A DNA stretch of 64,000 nucleotides from Flavobacteriaceae bacterium UBA3339 (GCA_002360925.1 DERN01000010.1:83463-147462), one strand, 5' to 3'. Counted from the stretch's first letter, positions 52,427 through 62,446 are shown. Numbers and translations: made by a program. The notes: generated from the sequence alone by a model not told the origin.

Positions 52427-52984
52427 ACGCAATATATATAATTTTGGCTCGCACTAAATCAAGTTACAACCGACCGCGAGCATTAATCGGGGTAACCCTT
52501 GAATTCATTCTTAAAATTAAATAGGACGTAATAGCAGTATAAAATGTGGGAGAAGAGTTTAATATTAGACAGGATTCATAATCTACGGTTCTAACAACAT
52601 AAGGTCTAAACACCCTAATAAAATATAATGCAAACAACTGATTTATAACACACAGTTAGTCCAATTTATCACTATCAAAATCGTTGCCATCGCTATTTTT
52701 GGAGGTTTTTCTTGTCATTAATTCAGCCTCATGTCAAACAGGCGTAAAAACAGCCTTAATAATGACATTTTGACATACATATACATTTAGTTGAGTTTCA
52801 ACTTAGGTAAAAAAGTTGTCTTTATGATGGTAATTTATCATACTGTCTTGTTATAACTCCGCCACTCACTGCCAATTCATTCCGCTGATTTCCAGTTTCC
52901 CATAACGCTTCGATTTCCATAAGACTTTTGTTGCGAAAGCCCACACGGGGTGGGCAGGAAATAACAATTTAATTCAGTTAAATC
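52427..52984. other. Non-coding region between the hydrolase pair and traE
   Basis: No gene was found in 558 bases. The half next to the hydrolase is AT-rich. Visible structures are AGTTGA-GTT-TCAACT (52789-52803) and GCCCAC-ACGGG-GTGGGC (near 52939-52955), just before traE. The region must hold both the hydrolase promoter (minus) and a traE promoter (plus), but no convincing TAnnTTTG box was identified. Confidence 0.5.
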
Positions 52985-53290
52985 ATGGAAAAACAAAGCA
53001 AAAAAGTGTTGCTGACAGGCGTTGCGTTCCTGTCGGCATTCGGTGTGTTCGCACAGGGCAACGGCTCGGCAGGTATCAACGAAGCCACGCAGATGGTAAC
53101 ATCCTATTTTGACCCTGCGACCCAACTCATCTACGCAATTGGGGCGGTGGTTGGGTTAATCGGAGGCGTAAAGGTGTACAACAAATTCAGCAGCGGTGAC
53201 CCCGATACAAGCAAGACTGCGGCATCGTGGTTCGGAGCCTGTATCTTCCTCATCGTAGCGGCGACCATTCTCCGTTCATTCTTCCTTTAA
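52985..53290 (+). CDS. traE: TraE (DUF4134), VirB2-like pilin candidate
   Basis: This 101-residue small membrane protein has a cleavable N-terminal signal (LLTGVAFLSAFGVFAQ) and two further helices (about 48-64 and 82-100), the layout of VirB2-type pilins. DUF4134 proteins hold this position in all CTnDOT-like tra operons. It begins the traE-traQ mating-channel operon. Confidence 0.88.
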   Translation: MEKQSKKVLLTGVAFLSAFGVFAQGNGSAGINEATQMVTSYFDPATQLIYAIGAVVGLIGGVKVYNKFSSGDPDTSKTAASWFGACIFLIVAATILRSFFL

Positions 53291-53301
53291 GCTGGCGTAT
53301 T

Positions 53302-53634
53302 ATGAGCAATTACAATATCAATAAAGGTATCGGTAGGACAGTCGAGTTCAAAGGACTGAAAGCACAGTACCTGTTCATCTTCGCCGGAGGCTTGCTCGGT
53401 GTGCTTGTCCTCGTCATGATAATGTACATGGCAGGTGTAAACTCTTACATCTGTCTGTTTATCGGGGCAGGCGGAGCGTCACTCATCGTGTGGCAAACAT
53501 TCGCACTGAACGGCAAATACGGCGAACATGGGTTGATGAAAATCGGGGCAAAGAAAAGACATCCGAAATACATCATCCGTCGCAAAGCCGTACGCCGCTA
53601 TTTAAAATTCACTTCTAAATCCAACGCCCTATGA
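53302..53634 (+). CDS. traF: TraF (DUF4133), VirB3-like
   Basis: This 110-residue protein has a paired membrane hairpin (about 27-70) and a basic C-terminus, like VirB3. The start MSNYNINKGIGRTVEFKGL is the family's conserved opening, so ATG 53302 is preferred to the frame's first Met at 53227. Its last codons overlap traG by four bases (ATGA). Confidence 0.88.
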   Translation: MSNYNINKGIGRTVEFKGLKAQYLFIFAGGLLGVLVLVMIMYMAGVNSYICLFIGAGGASLIVWQTFALNGKYGEHGLMKIGAKKRHPKYIIRRKAVRRYLKFTSKSNAL

Positions 53635-56138
53635 GAAATACCGCAAAAGCCACAACGCTGGAAAGCAGGTTTCCATTACTGGCGGTGGAGCACAACTGCA
53701 TCATTTCAAAGGATGCGGACATCACGGCCTGCTTTCGGGTACACCTGCCGGAACTGTTCACGGTAGCATCGGCCGAGTACGATGCCATACATTCGGCTTG
53801 GCACAAGGCTATCAAGACCTTGCCGGACTACACCATTGTCCACAAGCAGGACTGGTATATCAAGGAAAGTTATGCGCCGGATATTGCACGGGAAGACCAG
53901 AGTTTCCTTTCGAAATCCTATCAGCGACATTTCAACGAACGTCCCTTTTTAAACCATTACTGTTACCTCTTTTTGACCAAGACCACCAAAGAGCGGATGC
54001 GGATGCAGAGCAACTTTAGTTCGCTTTGCAGAGGTGTCCTTGTCCCGAAAGAAATCAGGGATAAAGAAACCGTCCGCCGTTTCATGGAGGCGGTAGCACA
54101 GTTTGAGCGGATTATCAACGATAGCGGTTTTGTAAAACTGGAACGCCTGACCGAGGATGACATCATCGGCACAGGTGACACACAGGGTCTGCTCGAACAG
54201 TACCTTACCCTGTCGAGGGAAGCCGGAACGCCCATGCAGGATATAGCTTTGGGCAGTGAGGATGTGCGTATCGGCAACAAAAGGCTGTGCCTGCACACCC
54301 TTTCCGATACGGACGATTTGCCGAATACCGTATCGGCAAATACGAGGTATGAAAAGCTGTCCACGGACAGGAGCGATTGCCTGCTGTCCTTTGCCTCTCC
54401 GGTTGGCCTGCTCCTTAGCTGCAACCATATCTATAACCAGTACCTGTTTTTGGATAACAGCGATGAGAACCTGCGAAAGTTTGAAAAGTCAGCCCGTAAT
54501 ATGCACTCACTGGCAAGGTACAGCAGGGCAAACCAAATCAACAAAGAGTGGATTGAAAGGTATCTGAACGAAGCGCACAGCTTCGGGCTGTCTTCCATCC
54601 GTGCGCACTTTAATGTGATGGCGTGGTCGGATGACCCGCACGAACTCAAACAGCTAAAGAACGATACGGGCAGTGCGCTCGCATTGATGGAATGTAAACC
54701 GAGGCACAACACGGTGGATGTTGCCACACTGTATTGGGCAGGCATGGCAGGCAATGCGGGTAATTTTCCGGCGGAGGAAAGTTTCTACACGTTCATCGAA
54801 CCTGCATTGTGCTTCTTCACCGAGGAAACCAACTACCAAAGTTCGCCGTCACCGTTCGGCATCAAGATGGCGGACAGGCTGACGGGCAAGCCCATCCATC
54901 TGGACATTTCCGACCTGCCCATGAAAAAAGGCATTATCACGAATCGGAACAAGTTCATACTTGGTCCTTCAGGTTCGGGGAAATCTTTTTTCACCAATCA
55001 CATGGTAAGGCAGTATTACGAACAGGGTACACACGTCCTGCTCGTGGACACGGGAAATTCCTATCAGGGATTGTGCGAACTGATTAAGGGCAAGACCAAA
55101 GGTGAGGACGGGGTCTACTTCACTTACACCGAAGACAACCCGATTGCGTTCAATCCATTTTACACGGACGATGGCGTATTTGATATTGAAAAAAGGGAAA
55201 GTATCAAAACGCTCATCCTTACGCTTTGGAAGCGTGATGACGAACCGCCGACCCGTTCGGAGGAAGTGGCGTTGTCCAACGCCGTGAGCAGTTATATCGA
55301 CCGTATCCGGCAAAGCGATGAATACCCCTCTTTCAATGGTTTTTACGAGTACGTAAAAGGTGACTACAGAAAGGTACTGGAAGAAAAACAGGTGAGGGAA
55401 AAAGACTTTGACGTTGCAGGTTTCCTAAATGTATTAGAGCCGTACTACCGCGGTGGTGAGTACGATTACCTCCTCAATTCTGACAAGCAGCTCGACCTGC
55501 TTTCCAAACGTTTTATCGTGTTTGAAATCGATGCGATAAAAGACCACAAAATCCTCTTTCCCATAGTGACCATCATCATTATGGAGGTGTTCATCAATAA
55601 GATGCGTAGGCTGAAAGGTGTGCGCAAAATGATACTGATTGAGGAAGCGTGGAAAGCCATCGCCAAAGAGGGAATGGCAGAGTACATCAAGTACCTGTTT
55701 AAGACCGTCCGCAAATTTTTCGGTGAGGCTATCGTGGTCACGCAGGAGGTGGACGACATCATCCAGTCACCCGTGGTCAAGGAAAGTATCATCAACAATT
55801 CCGACTGTAAAATCCTCTTAGACCAACGCAAGTACATGAACAAATTCGATGACATCCAAGCGATGCTCGGACTGACGGAAAAGGAAAAATCCCAAATCCT
55901 TTCCATCAACATGAACAACGACCCGTCAAGGCTTTACAAAGAGGTGTGGATTGGGCTTGGCGGTACACATTCCGCCGTGTATGCCACAGAGGTTTCGCTC
56001 GAAGAATATTTAGCCTACACCACGGAGGAAACCGAAAAAATGGAGGTCATGCAACTGGTTTCCGAACTGGATGGCAATGTGGAACTGGCGATAAAGCGCA
56101 TTGCTGGGCAAAGGCGTGAGAACGCAAATAGTTATTAA
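53631..56138 (+). CDS. traG: TraG, VirB4-like conjugation ATPase
   Basis: This 835-residue motor ATPase of the mating channel has a Walker A loop LGPSGSGKSFFTNH near residue 444 and Walker B MILIEEAWKAI near 667. The N-terminal 400 residues form the VirB4 domain that contacts membrane partners. The long size is normal for this family. It overlaps traF by four bases. Confidence 0.95.
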   Translation: MRNTAKATTLESRFPLLAVEHNCIISKDADITACFRVHLPELFTVASAEYDAIHSAWHKAIKTLPDYTIVHKQDWYIKESYAPDIAREDQSFLSKSYQRHFNERPFLNHYCYLFLTKTTKERMRMQSNFSSLCRGVLVPKEIRDKETVRRFMEAVAQFERIINDSGFVKLERLTEDDIIGTGDTQGLLEQYLTLSREAGTPMQDIALGSEDVRIGNKRLCLHTLSDTDDLPNTVSANTRYEKLSTDRSDCLLSFASPVGLLLSCNHIYNQYLFLDNSDENLRKFEKSARNMHSLARYSRANQINKEWIERYLNEAHSFGLSSIRAHFNVMAWSDDPHELKQLKNDTGSALALMECKPRHNTVDVATLYWAGMAGNAGNFPAEESFYTFIEPALCFFTEETNYQSSPSPFGIKMADRLTGKPIHLDISDLPMKKGIITNRNKFILGPSGSGKSFFTNHMVRQYYEQGTHVLLVDTGNSYQGLCELIKGKTKGEDGVYFTYTEDNPIAFNPFYTDDGVFDIEKRESIKTLILTLWKRDDEPPTRSEEVALSNAVSSYIDRIRQSDEYPSFNGFYEYVKGDYRKVLEEKQVREKDFDVAGFLNVLEPYYRGGEYDYLLNSDKQLDLLSKRFIVFEIDAIKDHKILFPIVTIIIMEVFINKMRRLKGVRKMILIEEAWKAIAKEGMAEYIKYLFKTVRKFFGEAIVVTQEVDDIIQSPVVKESIINNSDCKILLDQRKYMNKFDDIQAMLGLTEKEKSQILSINMNNDPSRLYKEVWIGLGGTHSAVYATEVSLEEYLAYTTEETEKMEVMQLVSELDGNVELAIKRIAGQRRENANSY

Positions 56139-56159
56139 TCATTTAAAAAAATCAGAACA

Positions 56160-56792
56160 ATGAAGAAAGCAATGTTACTGGTGTGTACGGCATTTATGCT
56201 TGCCGTTGCACCGTCCGCAAAGGCACAGTGGATAGTGGTTGACCCGTCAAACCTTGCATCGGGTATTATCAACTCCGCAAATGAAATTGTGCAAACCTCG
56301 TCTACGGTATCTAATACCATCAAAAACTTCAATGAGGTAAAGAAAGTGTATGAACAGGGCAAGGAATACTACGACAAACTGAAAGCCGTAAACAACCTTG
56401 TAAAAGATGCCCGTAAGGTGCAACAGACGGTTTTGCTCGTGGGTGATGTGTCCGAAATGTACGTGAACAATTTCGGCAAGATGATGAACGACCCGAATTT
56501 CAGTCCACGGGAACTGACGGCAATCGCCAACGGTTATTCCACGCTCCTAAACGAGAGTGCCGAACTGCTCAAAGAACTGAAACAGATTGTAAGCTCGACC
56601 GGACTTTCCTTAAATGATAAGGAACGTATGGACATCATCGACAGGGTTTATAAAGAGGTCAAGGATTACCACAGCCTTGTTCGGTATTATACCAACAAAA
56701 ATATCTCCGTTAGCATTTTGAGGGCAAAAAAACAGAACAACACCCAACGGGTGCTTGAACTGTACGGTACGGCTGAACAAAAATACTGGTAG
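56160..56792 (+). CDS. traI: TraI (DUF4141), secreted VirB5-like candidate
   Basis: This 210-residue protein has a Sec signal (MLLVCTAFMLAVAPSAKAQ) and a mature part of long amphipathic helices (TIKNFNEVKKVYEQGKEYY...), consistent with a periplasmic channel or pilus-tip component. It belongs to the DUF4141 family at its usual place between traG and traJ. The VirB5 comparison is by position and helical character only. Confidence 0.85.
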   Translation: MKKAMLLVCTAFMLAVAPSAKAQWIVVDPSNLASGIINSANEIVQTSSTVSNTIKNFNEVKKVYEQGKEYYDKLKAVNNLVKDARKVQQTVLLVGDVSEMYVNNFGKMMNDPNFSPRELTAIANGYSTLLNESAELLKELKQIVSSTGLSLNDKERMDIIDRVYKEVKDYHSLVRYYTNKNISVSILRAKKQNNTQRVLELYGTAEQKYW

Positions 56793-56795
56793 GCT

Positions 56796-57791
56796 ATGGA
56801 ATGGAACAATCTTCACGAACTCCTGCGCTCGCTTTACGATGAGATGCTCCCACTGTCCGCCGATATGGCGACAGTGGCAAAGGGCATCGCCGGATTGGGC
56901 GCACTGTTCTATGTAGCACTAAAAGTGTGGCAGGCATTGAGCCGTGCAGAACCGATAGACGTGTTTCCGCTCCTGCGACCATTTGCCATCGGGCTTGCCA
57001 TTATGTTCTTTCCGACCATCGTATTGGGTACTATCAATGCAGTGTTAAGTCCGGTGGTAAAAGGCACACACGCCATGCTCGAAAACCAAGTGCTTGACCT
57101 CAACCAGTTACAGCAACAAAAAGACCTGTTGGAGAGGGAGGCGATGCTCCGCAATCCCGAAACCGCTTACCTCGTAAGCGATGAGGAATTTGATAAGAAA
57201 CTGGACGAATTGGGGTGGTCGCCGTCCGATTTGGCTACGATGTCTGGAATGTACCTTGACCGACAAGCCTATAAGATTGAGAAAGCAATAAAGGAATGGT
57301 TTCGCAACCTATTGGAAATCCTTTTCCAAGCATCGGCATTGGTCATAGATACGATACGGACATTCTTTCTTATCGTGCTGTCCATACTCGGGCCGATAGC
57401 CTTTTCGATAAGTGTATGGGATGGTTTTCAATCCACACTTACGCAATGGCTGACCCGATATATCAGCGTGTACCTGTGGTTGCCCATCGCCGATATGTTC
57501 AGCTCCATGCTTGCAAAAATTCAATCCCTCATCATCGAACGGGATATTGATATGCTCGCCGACCCGACCTATATCCCCGACACATCCAATACGGTGTACA
57601 TCATTTTCATGCTGATTGGCATCGTGGGCTATTTCACTATTCCAACCGTGGCAGGTTGGGTTATCCAAGCCGGAGGCGCAGGGAACTTTATGCGCAACGT
57701 CAATCAGACAGCATCGAAAACCGGAAACATCGCCGGAGCAGGAACGGGAGCAGTGGCAGGCAATATCGGTGGCAGGTTAATGAACAAATAA
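56796..57791 (+). CDS. traJ: TraJ, VirB6-like membrane protein
   Basis: This 331-residue polytopic protein has about six membrane helices (near 28-45, 60-85, 180-200, 205-225 and 265-300), a soluble central section (95-165) and a Gly/Ala-rich tail (GNIAGAGTGAVAGN). It forms part of the inner-membrane channel of the mating apparatus. Three bases after traI, it is surely co-translated. Confidence 0.9.
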   Translation: MEWNNLHELLRSLYDEMLPLSADMATVAKGIAGLGALFYVALKVWQALSRAEPIDVFPLLRPFAIGLAIMFFPTIVLGTINAVLSPVVKGTHAMLENQVLDLNQLQQQKDLLEREAMLRNPETAYLVSDEEFDKKLDELGWSPSDLATMSGMYLDRQAYKIEKAIKEWFRNLLEILFQASALVIDTIRTFFLIVLSILGPIAFSISVWDGFQSTLTQWLTRYISVYLWLPIADMFSSMLAKIQSLIIERDIDMLADPTYIPDTSNTVYIIFMLIGIVGYFTIPTVAGWVIQAGGAGNFMRNVNQTASKTGNIAGAGTGAVAGNIGGRLMNK

Positions 57792-57806
57792 TAAACATTG
57801 GTAAAA

Positions 57807-58430
57807 ATGGAATTTAAGACTTTAAGAAATATCGAAAACAGCTTTAGGCAAATACGGCTGTACGCCATTGTATTTGCCGTACTCTGTATCGCTGTGGTAG
57901 GATATGCCGTATGGCAGTCCTACCAGTTTGCGGAGCAACAACGGCAAAAGGTTTATGTACTGGACAACGGCAAATCATTGATGTTGGCACTGTCACAGGA
58001 TGCAAGCATCAACAGACCTGTTGAGGCAAGGGAACACGTAAGGCGTTTCCATGAACTGTTCTTTACGCTCGCACCCGATAAGAACGCTATCGAAAGCAAC
58101 ATGAAAAGGGCTTTTAATCTTGCCGACAAATCGGCGTTCGATTATTACAAAGACCTTTCGGAAAAAGGCTACTACAACCGTATCATTTCGGGCAACGTAC
58201 AACAGCGTATCGAAGTGGACAGCGTGGTCTGCAATTTCGATACCTATCCCTATGCCGTTAGGACGTATGCAAAACAGTTTATCATCAGGTCAAGCAACGT
58301 CACACGGCGAAACCTTGTGACTTCCTGCTATCTCGTAAACTCTGTTCGCTCGGACAACAACCCACAGGGTTTCAATATCGAAAAGTTTGCCGTGTTGGAA
58401 AACAGGGATGTAGAAATAATTAACCGCTAA
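57807..58430 (+). CDS. traK: TraK, VirB8-like
   Basis: This 207-residue bitopic protein has a short cytoplasmic N-terminus, one membrane helix (about 20-38) and a periplasmic domain of 165 residues with a conserved FDTYPYAVRTYAKQ strand near 150. This is the layout of VirB8 assembly factors. ATG 57807 (MEFKTLRNIENSF) is used rather than an upstream TTG. Confidence 0.9.
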   Translation: MEFKTLRNIENSFRQIRLYAIVFAVLCIAVVGYAVWQSYQFAEQQRQKVYVLDNGKSLMLALSQDASINRPVEAREHVRRFHELFFTLAPDKNAIESNMKRAFNLADKSAFDYYKDLSEKGYYNRIISGNVQQRIEVDSVVCNFDTYPYAVRTYAKQFIIRSSNVTRRNLVTSCYLVNSVRSDNNPQGFNIEKFAVLENRDVEIINR

Positions 58431-58440
58431 AATCAAGATT

Positions 58441-58869
58441 ATGCAGGCAATATCAGATTTGAACACGTTCGCCAAAATCCTAACCGATAAAGGATATAAC
58501 GGCTATTTCCATACGCAGGGTGCGTATGCCGGAAAACTGAAAGACAGTATAAGTGAATACCTCGAAAACTGTCAAAAGGGTGCGGAGGGCGCAACAAAGT
58601 CACAGTTACTGTTGACGGGCTTTCTGCAATGGGCAGGCGATGACAAACCCTATGTAGAATGCTGTATGTGGGTGAAATACCTAAACGGCAAATTCTTCCT
58701 CCATAAAATGGAGGTTGCAAGAAAAGACCAATTCGGGCAATTACTGAAACAAACGGAACTGACCGACCTGTCCGTAGTGACCGTTCCCAAAGCAAAGGAG
58801 GCAATCGCTATGGTGAGCGATGCACCGGAGCAAAAGGCGGTTCACAGGCAGAAGCGGTTCAGTTTCTAA
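58441..58869 (+). CDS. Unrecognised 142-residue protein within the tra operon
   Basis: A soluble protein without signal or membrane helix, rich in aromatic residues (YNGYFHTQGAY; YVECCMWVKYLNGKFFLHKME) and ending with a basic tail. It does not match a named Tra protein I know. Gene spacing (10 bases after traK, 13 before traL) shows that it belongs to the operon. It may be a small regulatory or accessory factor typical of flavobacterial elements. Confidence 0.65.
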   Translation: MQAISDLNTFAKILTDKGYNGYFHTQGAYAGKLKDSISEYLENCQKGAEGATKSQLLLTGFLQWAGDDKPYVECCMWVKYLNGKFFLHKMEVARKDQFGQLLKQTELTDLSVVTVPKAKEAIAMVSDAPEQKAVHRQKRFSF

Positions 58870-58882
58870 AACGGATTGGGGC

Positions 58883-59170
58883 ATGAAAAATCTAAGAACG
58901 ACAATCAATAATTGGTTTGACAAACTCGATGGACAGTGGCGAGCGATGCCCGTCAAAAAACAGCACCGCTATACGCTACTGCTCTTTTCGGGCTATGCGA
59001 TATTGTCCGTTGCCGTGCTGTTGAAAGTGTGCTACGATGTAGCACAGCCCGATAATACCCTAACGATAGAACATATCGAAAACCCGATTAACAGGCAAAA
59101 CAAATCCTCGGTTTCTCCGCAGGACAGTATTAACACAATCTTAAAACGTAAAATGTATGAAAGACAGTGA
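58883..59170 (+). CDS. traL: TraL (DUF3989)
   Basis: This 95-residue protein has one membrane helix (about 32-52) after a basic N-terminus and a short periplasmic tail. MKNLRTTINNWFDKL is the conserved start, so ATG 58883 is used and not the frame's first Met at 58820, which lies inside the preceding gene. It overlaps traM by 14 bases. Confidence 0.82.
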   Translation: MKNLRTTINNWFDKLDGQWRAMPVKKQHRYTLLLFSGYAILSVAVLLKVCYDVAQPDNTLTIEHIENPINRQNKSSVSPQDSINTILKRKMYERQ

Positions 59171-60479
59171 AAACAAAGTAAGTTTTTTGGTCGAAGATGA
59201 CGACCCAAAAAACGGAATGGATGCACCGCAGGACGGTGCGCAGAACAAAGCTGAAAAGCTAAAGAAGCCTATCATTTTTGCCCTTATGGGCGTGGTATTC
59301 TTCGGCTGTATGTACCTAATCTTCAAACCGTCCTCCGATAAGAAAACGGTTGAGGATATTGGTCTGAACGATGCCGTACCGCAGGCGACCGATGCAGGGC
59401 TTCAATCCGATAAGCAAAAGGCTTATGAACAGGAAATGCTCGAACAGAAAATGCAGGAAAAGCGCAATGCGCTCCTGTCACTGTCCGACTATTGGAGCGA
59501 GGACAGTACCGCCGATCCGGAAGCGGAGCAACCGGATGAGGGCTACGAAGACGGCTACGCTTACGGCGGTGGTACACGCAGGAACAGCAACCCTGCCCTG
59601 AACAGTTACCGCAGTGCGCAAAGTACGCTGACCTCGTTCTACGACAACAACGATTACGAAACGCAGGAACTCCGTAGGCAGGTTGAGGAACTGAAAGAAC
59701 AACTGGCAGAAAAGGACGTGCCGCCTGTAACGACCGTGGATGACCAGTTGGCTTTGATGGAAAAGTCATACGAAATGGCTTCCCGTTACCTACCCTCAAC
59801 TCCAACACAGACAGGTAATGCGGACACAACAGCTTCGGCAAACGGTGCCCCACAAAAGGAACATTTTGTGGCGTTCACCCCTGTAAGGAAAAATGCGGTT
59901 TCCGCATTGTACCGTGAACCGACCGATAGTGCTTTTTTGGCACACTGGAACGAAACCCGAAACCGTGGATTTTATACGGCAGGCGTATCGGAACAGGTCA
60001 TACAGCCGAAAAACAGCATCAAGGCGGTAGTACAGGAAACACAGGTCGTGACGGGCGAAAGCGGTGTGCGTTTGCGCCTGTTGGAAACGGCGCAAACGCC
60101 TGTCCGTTCCATTCCGGCAGGAACGGTACTGACGGCAAATGCCAAGTTTCAAAGTGGCAGGTTGCAGTTAAAGGTAACGTCCATCGAATATGAGGGCAAC
60201 ATTATTCCGGTCGATATAACCGTGTACGATGTGGACGGACAGCAAGGGCTATATGTACCATATTCTCCCGAAATGAACGCCCTTAGTGAGATAGCCTCCA
60301 ACATGAGCCAAACCTCCGGCACTTCCATCATGATGACCCGTTCGGCAGGGCAACAGATGGCAGGCGACCTTTCCCGTGGTGTGGTACAGGGTGTATCGGG
60401 GTACTTCTCCAAGAAAGTAAGGACACCGAAAGTAACCGTCAAAGCCGGTCATCAGATTTTCCTCGTTTCAAAAAATTAA
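59157..60479 (+). CDS. traM: TraM, VirB10-like
   Basis: This 440-residue bitopic protein has a cytoplasmic N-terminus, one membrane helix near residues 38-56 (IIFALMGVVFFGCMYLIF), a long Glu/Gln/Ser-rich flexible linker to about 230, and a beta-rich C-terminal domain like VirB10 (IPAGTVLTANAKFQSGRLQL). It spans the envelope and links the two membranes of the mating channel. Confidence 0.9.
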   Translation: MKDSENKVSFLVEDDDPKNGMDAPQDGAQNKAEKLKKPIIFALMGVVFFGCMYLIFKPSSDKKTVEDIGLNDAVPQATDAGLQSDKQKAYEQEMLEQKMQEKRNALLSLSDYWSEDSTADPEAEQPDEGYEDGYAYGGGTRRNSNPALNSYRSAQSTLTSFYDNNDYETQELRRQVEELKEQLAEKDVPPVTTVDDQLALMEKSYEMASRYLPSTPTQTGNADTTASANGAPQKEHFVAFTPVRKNAVSALYREPTDSAFLAHWNETRNRGFYTAGVSEQVIQPKNSIKAVVQETQVVTGESGVRLRLLETAQTPVRSIPAGTVLTANAKFQSGRLQLKVTSIEYEGNIIPVDITVYDVDGQQGLYVPYSPEMNALSEIASNMSQTSGTSIMMTRSAGQQMAGDLSRGVVQGVSGYFSKKVRTPKVTVKAGHQIFLVSKN

Positions 60480-60506
60480 TGTTCAATAATAAAAATCAAA
60501 AAGAAA

Positions 60507-61409
60507 ATGAAAGCAATATTTAAAAGCCTCATCGCAATGGTCTGTGTGACCCTCTTTATTACGGGAGCGAATGCACAGCAAGTTGCATCCAATACCACAA
60601 AATTGAGTATGGGCAAGGTAGAGCCTTACGAAATGCAGGTGACGTACAGCAAGACCTCGCACCTCATATTCCCGTCCGCTATCCGCTACGTGGATTTGGG
60701 CAGTGAATACCTTATCGCAGGCAAAGCCGAAGATGCGGAAAACGTACTGCGTATTAAGGCAAGCGTAAGAGATTTTGACGAGGAAACCAATTTTTCGGTC
60801 ATCACGGACGATGGTCGGTTCTACAATTTCAACGTCTTTTACAGCCCTTATCCTGCAACACTGAATTATGATTTGCTGACAATGCAAAAGGCATCGGACA
60901 GGGAAAACGGCAATGATGTGCTGTTTGAGGAATTGGGGGGCAATTCGCCGTCATTGGCAGGGTTGCTCATGGAAACGATTTACAAAAAGAACAAAAGAAT
61001 TGTGAAACATATCGGGTCGAAAAGCTACGGCATACAATTCCTGCTGAAAGGTATTTATGTCCATAACGGAAAATTCTATTTCCATACGGAACTGCGCAAC
61101 AAAAGCAATGTGCCGTTCAATATTGACTTTGTGAATTTCAAGGTGGTGGACAAGAAAGTCGCCAAGCGTACCGTGGTGCAGGAAAAGGCAATGAACCCAT
61201 TGCGGATGTACAAAACGCTCGGTGAAATTACGGGCAACACCACCGACCAAAACGTGTTCCTGCTTGACCAGTTTACCATCACGGATGACAAGGTACTCGT
61301 GATAGAAGTCTTTGAAAAGAACGGTGGCAGACAACAGGTATTGCAGGTGGAAAATTCCGACCTCGTACACGCCAAGCTGATAAGCGATATGCACCTAAAG
61401 ATTAATTAA
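60507..61409 (+). CDS. traN: TraN (DUF4138), VirB9-like
   Basis: This 300-residue periplasmic/outer-membrane-associated protein has a signal peptide (SLIAMVCVTLFITGANAQ). The mature part is mainly beta (LSMGKVEPYEMQVTYSKTSHLIFPS), the typical VirB9-like beginning of DUF4138 proteins. It partners TraM in the outer-membrane core complex. Confidence 0.9.
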   Translation: MKAIFKSLIAMVCVTLFITGANAQQVASNTTKLSMGKVEPYEMQVTYSKTSHLIFPSAIRYVDLGSEYLIAGKAEDAENVLRIKASVRDFDEETNFSVITDDGRFYNFNVFYSPYPATLNYDLLTMQKASDRENGNDVLFEELGGNSPSLAGLLMETIYKKNKRIVKHIGSKSYGIQFLLKGIYVHNGKFYFHTELRNKSNVPFNIDFVNFKVVDKKVAKRTVVQEKAMNPLRMYKTLGEITGNTTDQNVFLLDQFTITDDKVLVIEVFEKNGGRQQVLQVENSDLVHAKLISDMHLKIN

Positions 61410-61426
61410 CCAAAAAGAAACGAACA

Positions 61427-61984
61427 ATGATAAGATACATTTTTGCCGTGGTGCTTGCCATGCTAAGCGTGACGGCAGTACAGGCACAGCGTATGCTCCC
61501 CAAACAAAAGGGATTGGAAATAAACATAGGTATGTTGTCCAAAGAAATAAGCGACAATTACTATCTGAATTTGACACTGACCGTGAACGGAAAGAACGGT
61601 AATTACTGGATATGGGGGGCAGAATATGCCCATCAGCTTTCCGGTTACAGGGATGTACAGATACCGCTCGAAACCTATACGGGCGAAGTGGGTTACAGTC
61701 TTCAGCTATTGGGCGATGCAAGAAAGACCATTACGCTGAATGCAGGGCTAACCGCCGTTGCAGGTTACGAAACCATTAACCGGAGCGTGGCAATGCTACC
61801 GGACGGCTCGACCATCCTCGACAGAGACAATTTTGTTTACGGCACGGGCGGACGGCTCACGCTCGAAACGTACCTGTCCGACCGCTTTGTGTTGCTCCTG
61901 CAAGGGCGTACCAAAGTGCTTTGGGGTACGGATTTAAAGCAGTTCCGTCCATCGGCAGGGATTGGACTAAGGTTTAACTTTTAA
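61427..61984 (+). CDS. traO: TraO
   Basis: This 185-residue protein with a signal peptide (YIFAVVLAMLSVTAVQAQ) has alternating beta strands ending in an aromatic residue (GIGLRFNF), which suggests a small outer-membrane beta-barrel. It matches conjugal transfer protein TraO by size and position. It is 17 bases after traN. Confidence 0.85.
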   Translation: MIRYIFAVVLAMLSVTAVQAQRMLPKQKGLEINIGMLSKEISDNYYLNLTLTVNGKNGNYWIWGAEYAHQLSGYRDVQIPLETYTGEVGYSLQLLGDARKTITLNAGLTAVAGYETINRSVAMLPDGSTILDRDNFVYGTGGRLTLETYLSDRFVLLLQGRTKVLWGTDLKQFRPSAGIGLRFNF

Positions 61985-61995
61985 ATTGATTTACG

Positions 61996-62442
61996 ATGAA
62001 AATATTAATCAGAAAATATAGTCTTCATTTACAGGCAATGTTCATGCTCTTGGCGATGTTGGTCTGCGCCGTGGTGCTGACCTCCTGCGAAAAGGACGAA
62101 CTCGAAATTAGGCAGAATTATCCTTTTGAGGTACAGGTAATGCCTGTACCCAAAGAGGTAGCGAACGGGCAGACCGTTGAAATACGGATTACCGTTCAAC
62201 GGTCGGGCAATTTCAGTGATGCGAAATACCTTATCCGCTATTTTCAGTTTGACGGACAGGGTACATTGCAGTATTACAGCGAACCGCCGTATATGCCCAA
62301 TGACCTGTACCTATTGCCACAGACACAGTTTAGGCTGTATTACACTTCTCAATCGACCGTATCACAGTCGTTTGATGTTTGGATTTCAGACAATTTCGGG
62401 AACGAAAAACAGGTCAGTTTCCAGTTTAACAGTCGAGATTGA
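61996..62442 (+). CDS. traQ: TraQ (DUF3872) lipoprotein
   Basis: This 148-residue protein has a lipoprotein signal (AMLVCAVVLTSCEK) and an immunoglobulin-like DUF3872 domain (PFEVQVMPVPKEVANGQTVEIRI). In CTnDOT-like operons traP (a primase-like gene) lies between traO and traQ; it is absent here. It is followed by a terminator, so it is the last gene of the channel operon. Confidence 0.88.
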   Translation: MKILIRKYSLHLQAMFMLLAMLVCAVVLTSCEKDELEIRQNYPFEVQVMPVPKEVANGQTVEIRITVQRSGNFSDAKYLIRYFQFDGQGTLQYYSEPPYMPNDLYLLPQTQFRLYYTSQSTVSQSFDVWISDNFGNEKQVSFQFNSRD

Positions 62443-62446
62443 TAAT

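Noticed and set aside
53227..53301. Extended N-terminus of traF from the Met at 53227
   Set aside because: It overlaps traE in another frame, and the conserved family start is at 53302.
58820..58882. Extended N-terminus of traL
   Set aside because: It lies within the upstream gene in another frame; the conserved family start is at 58883.
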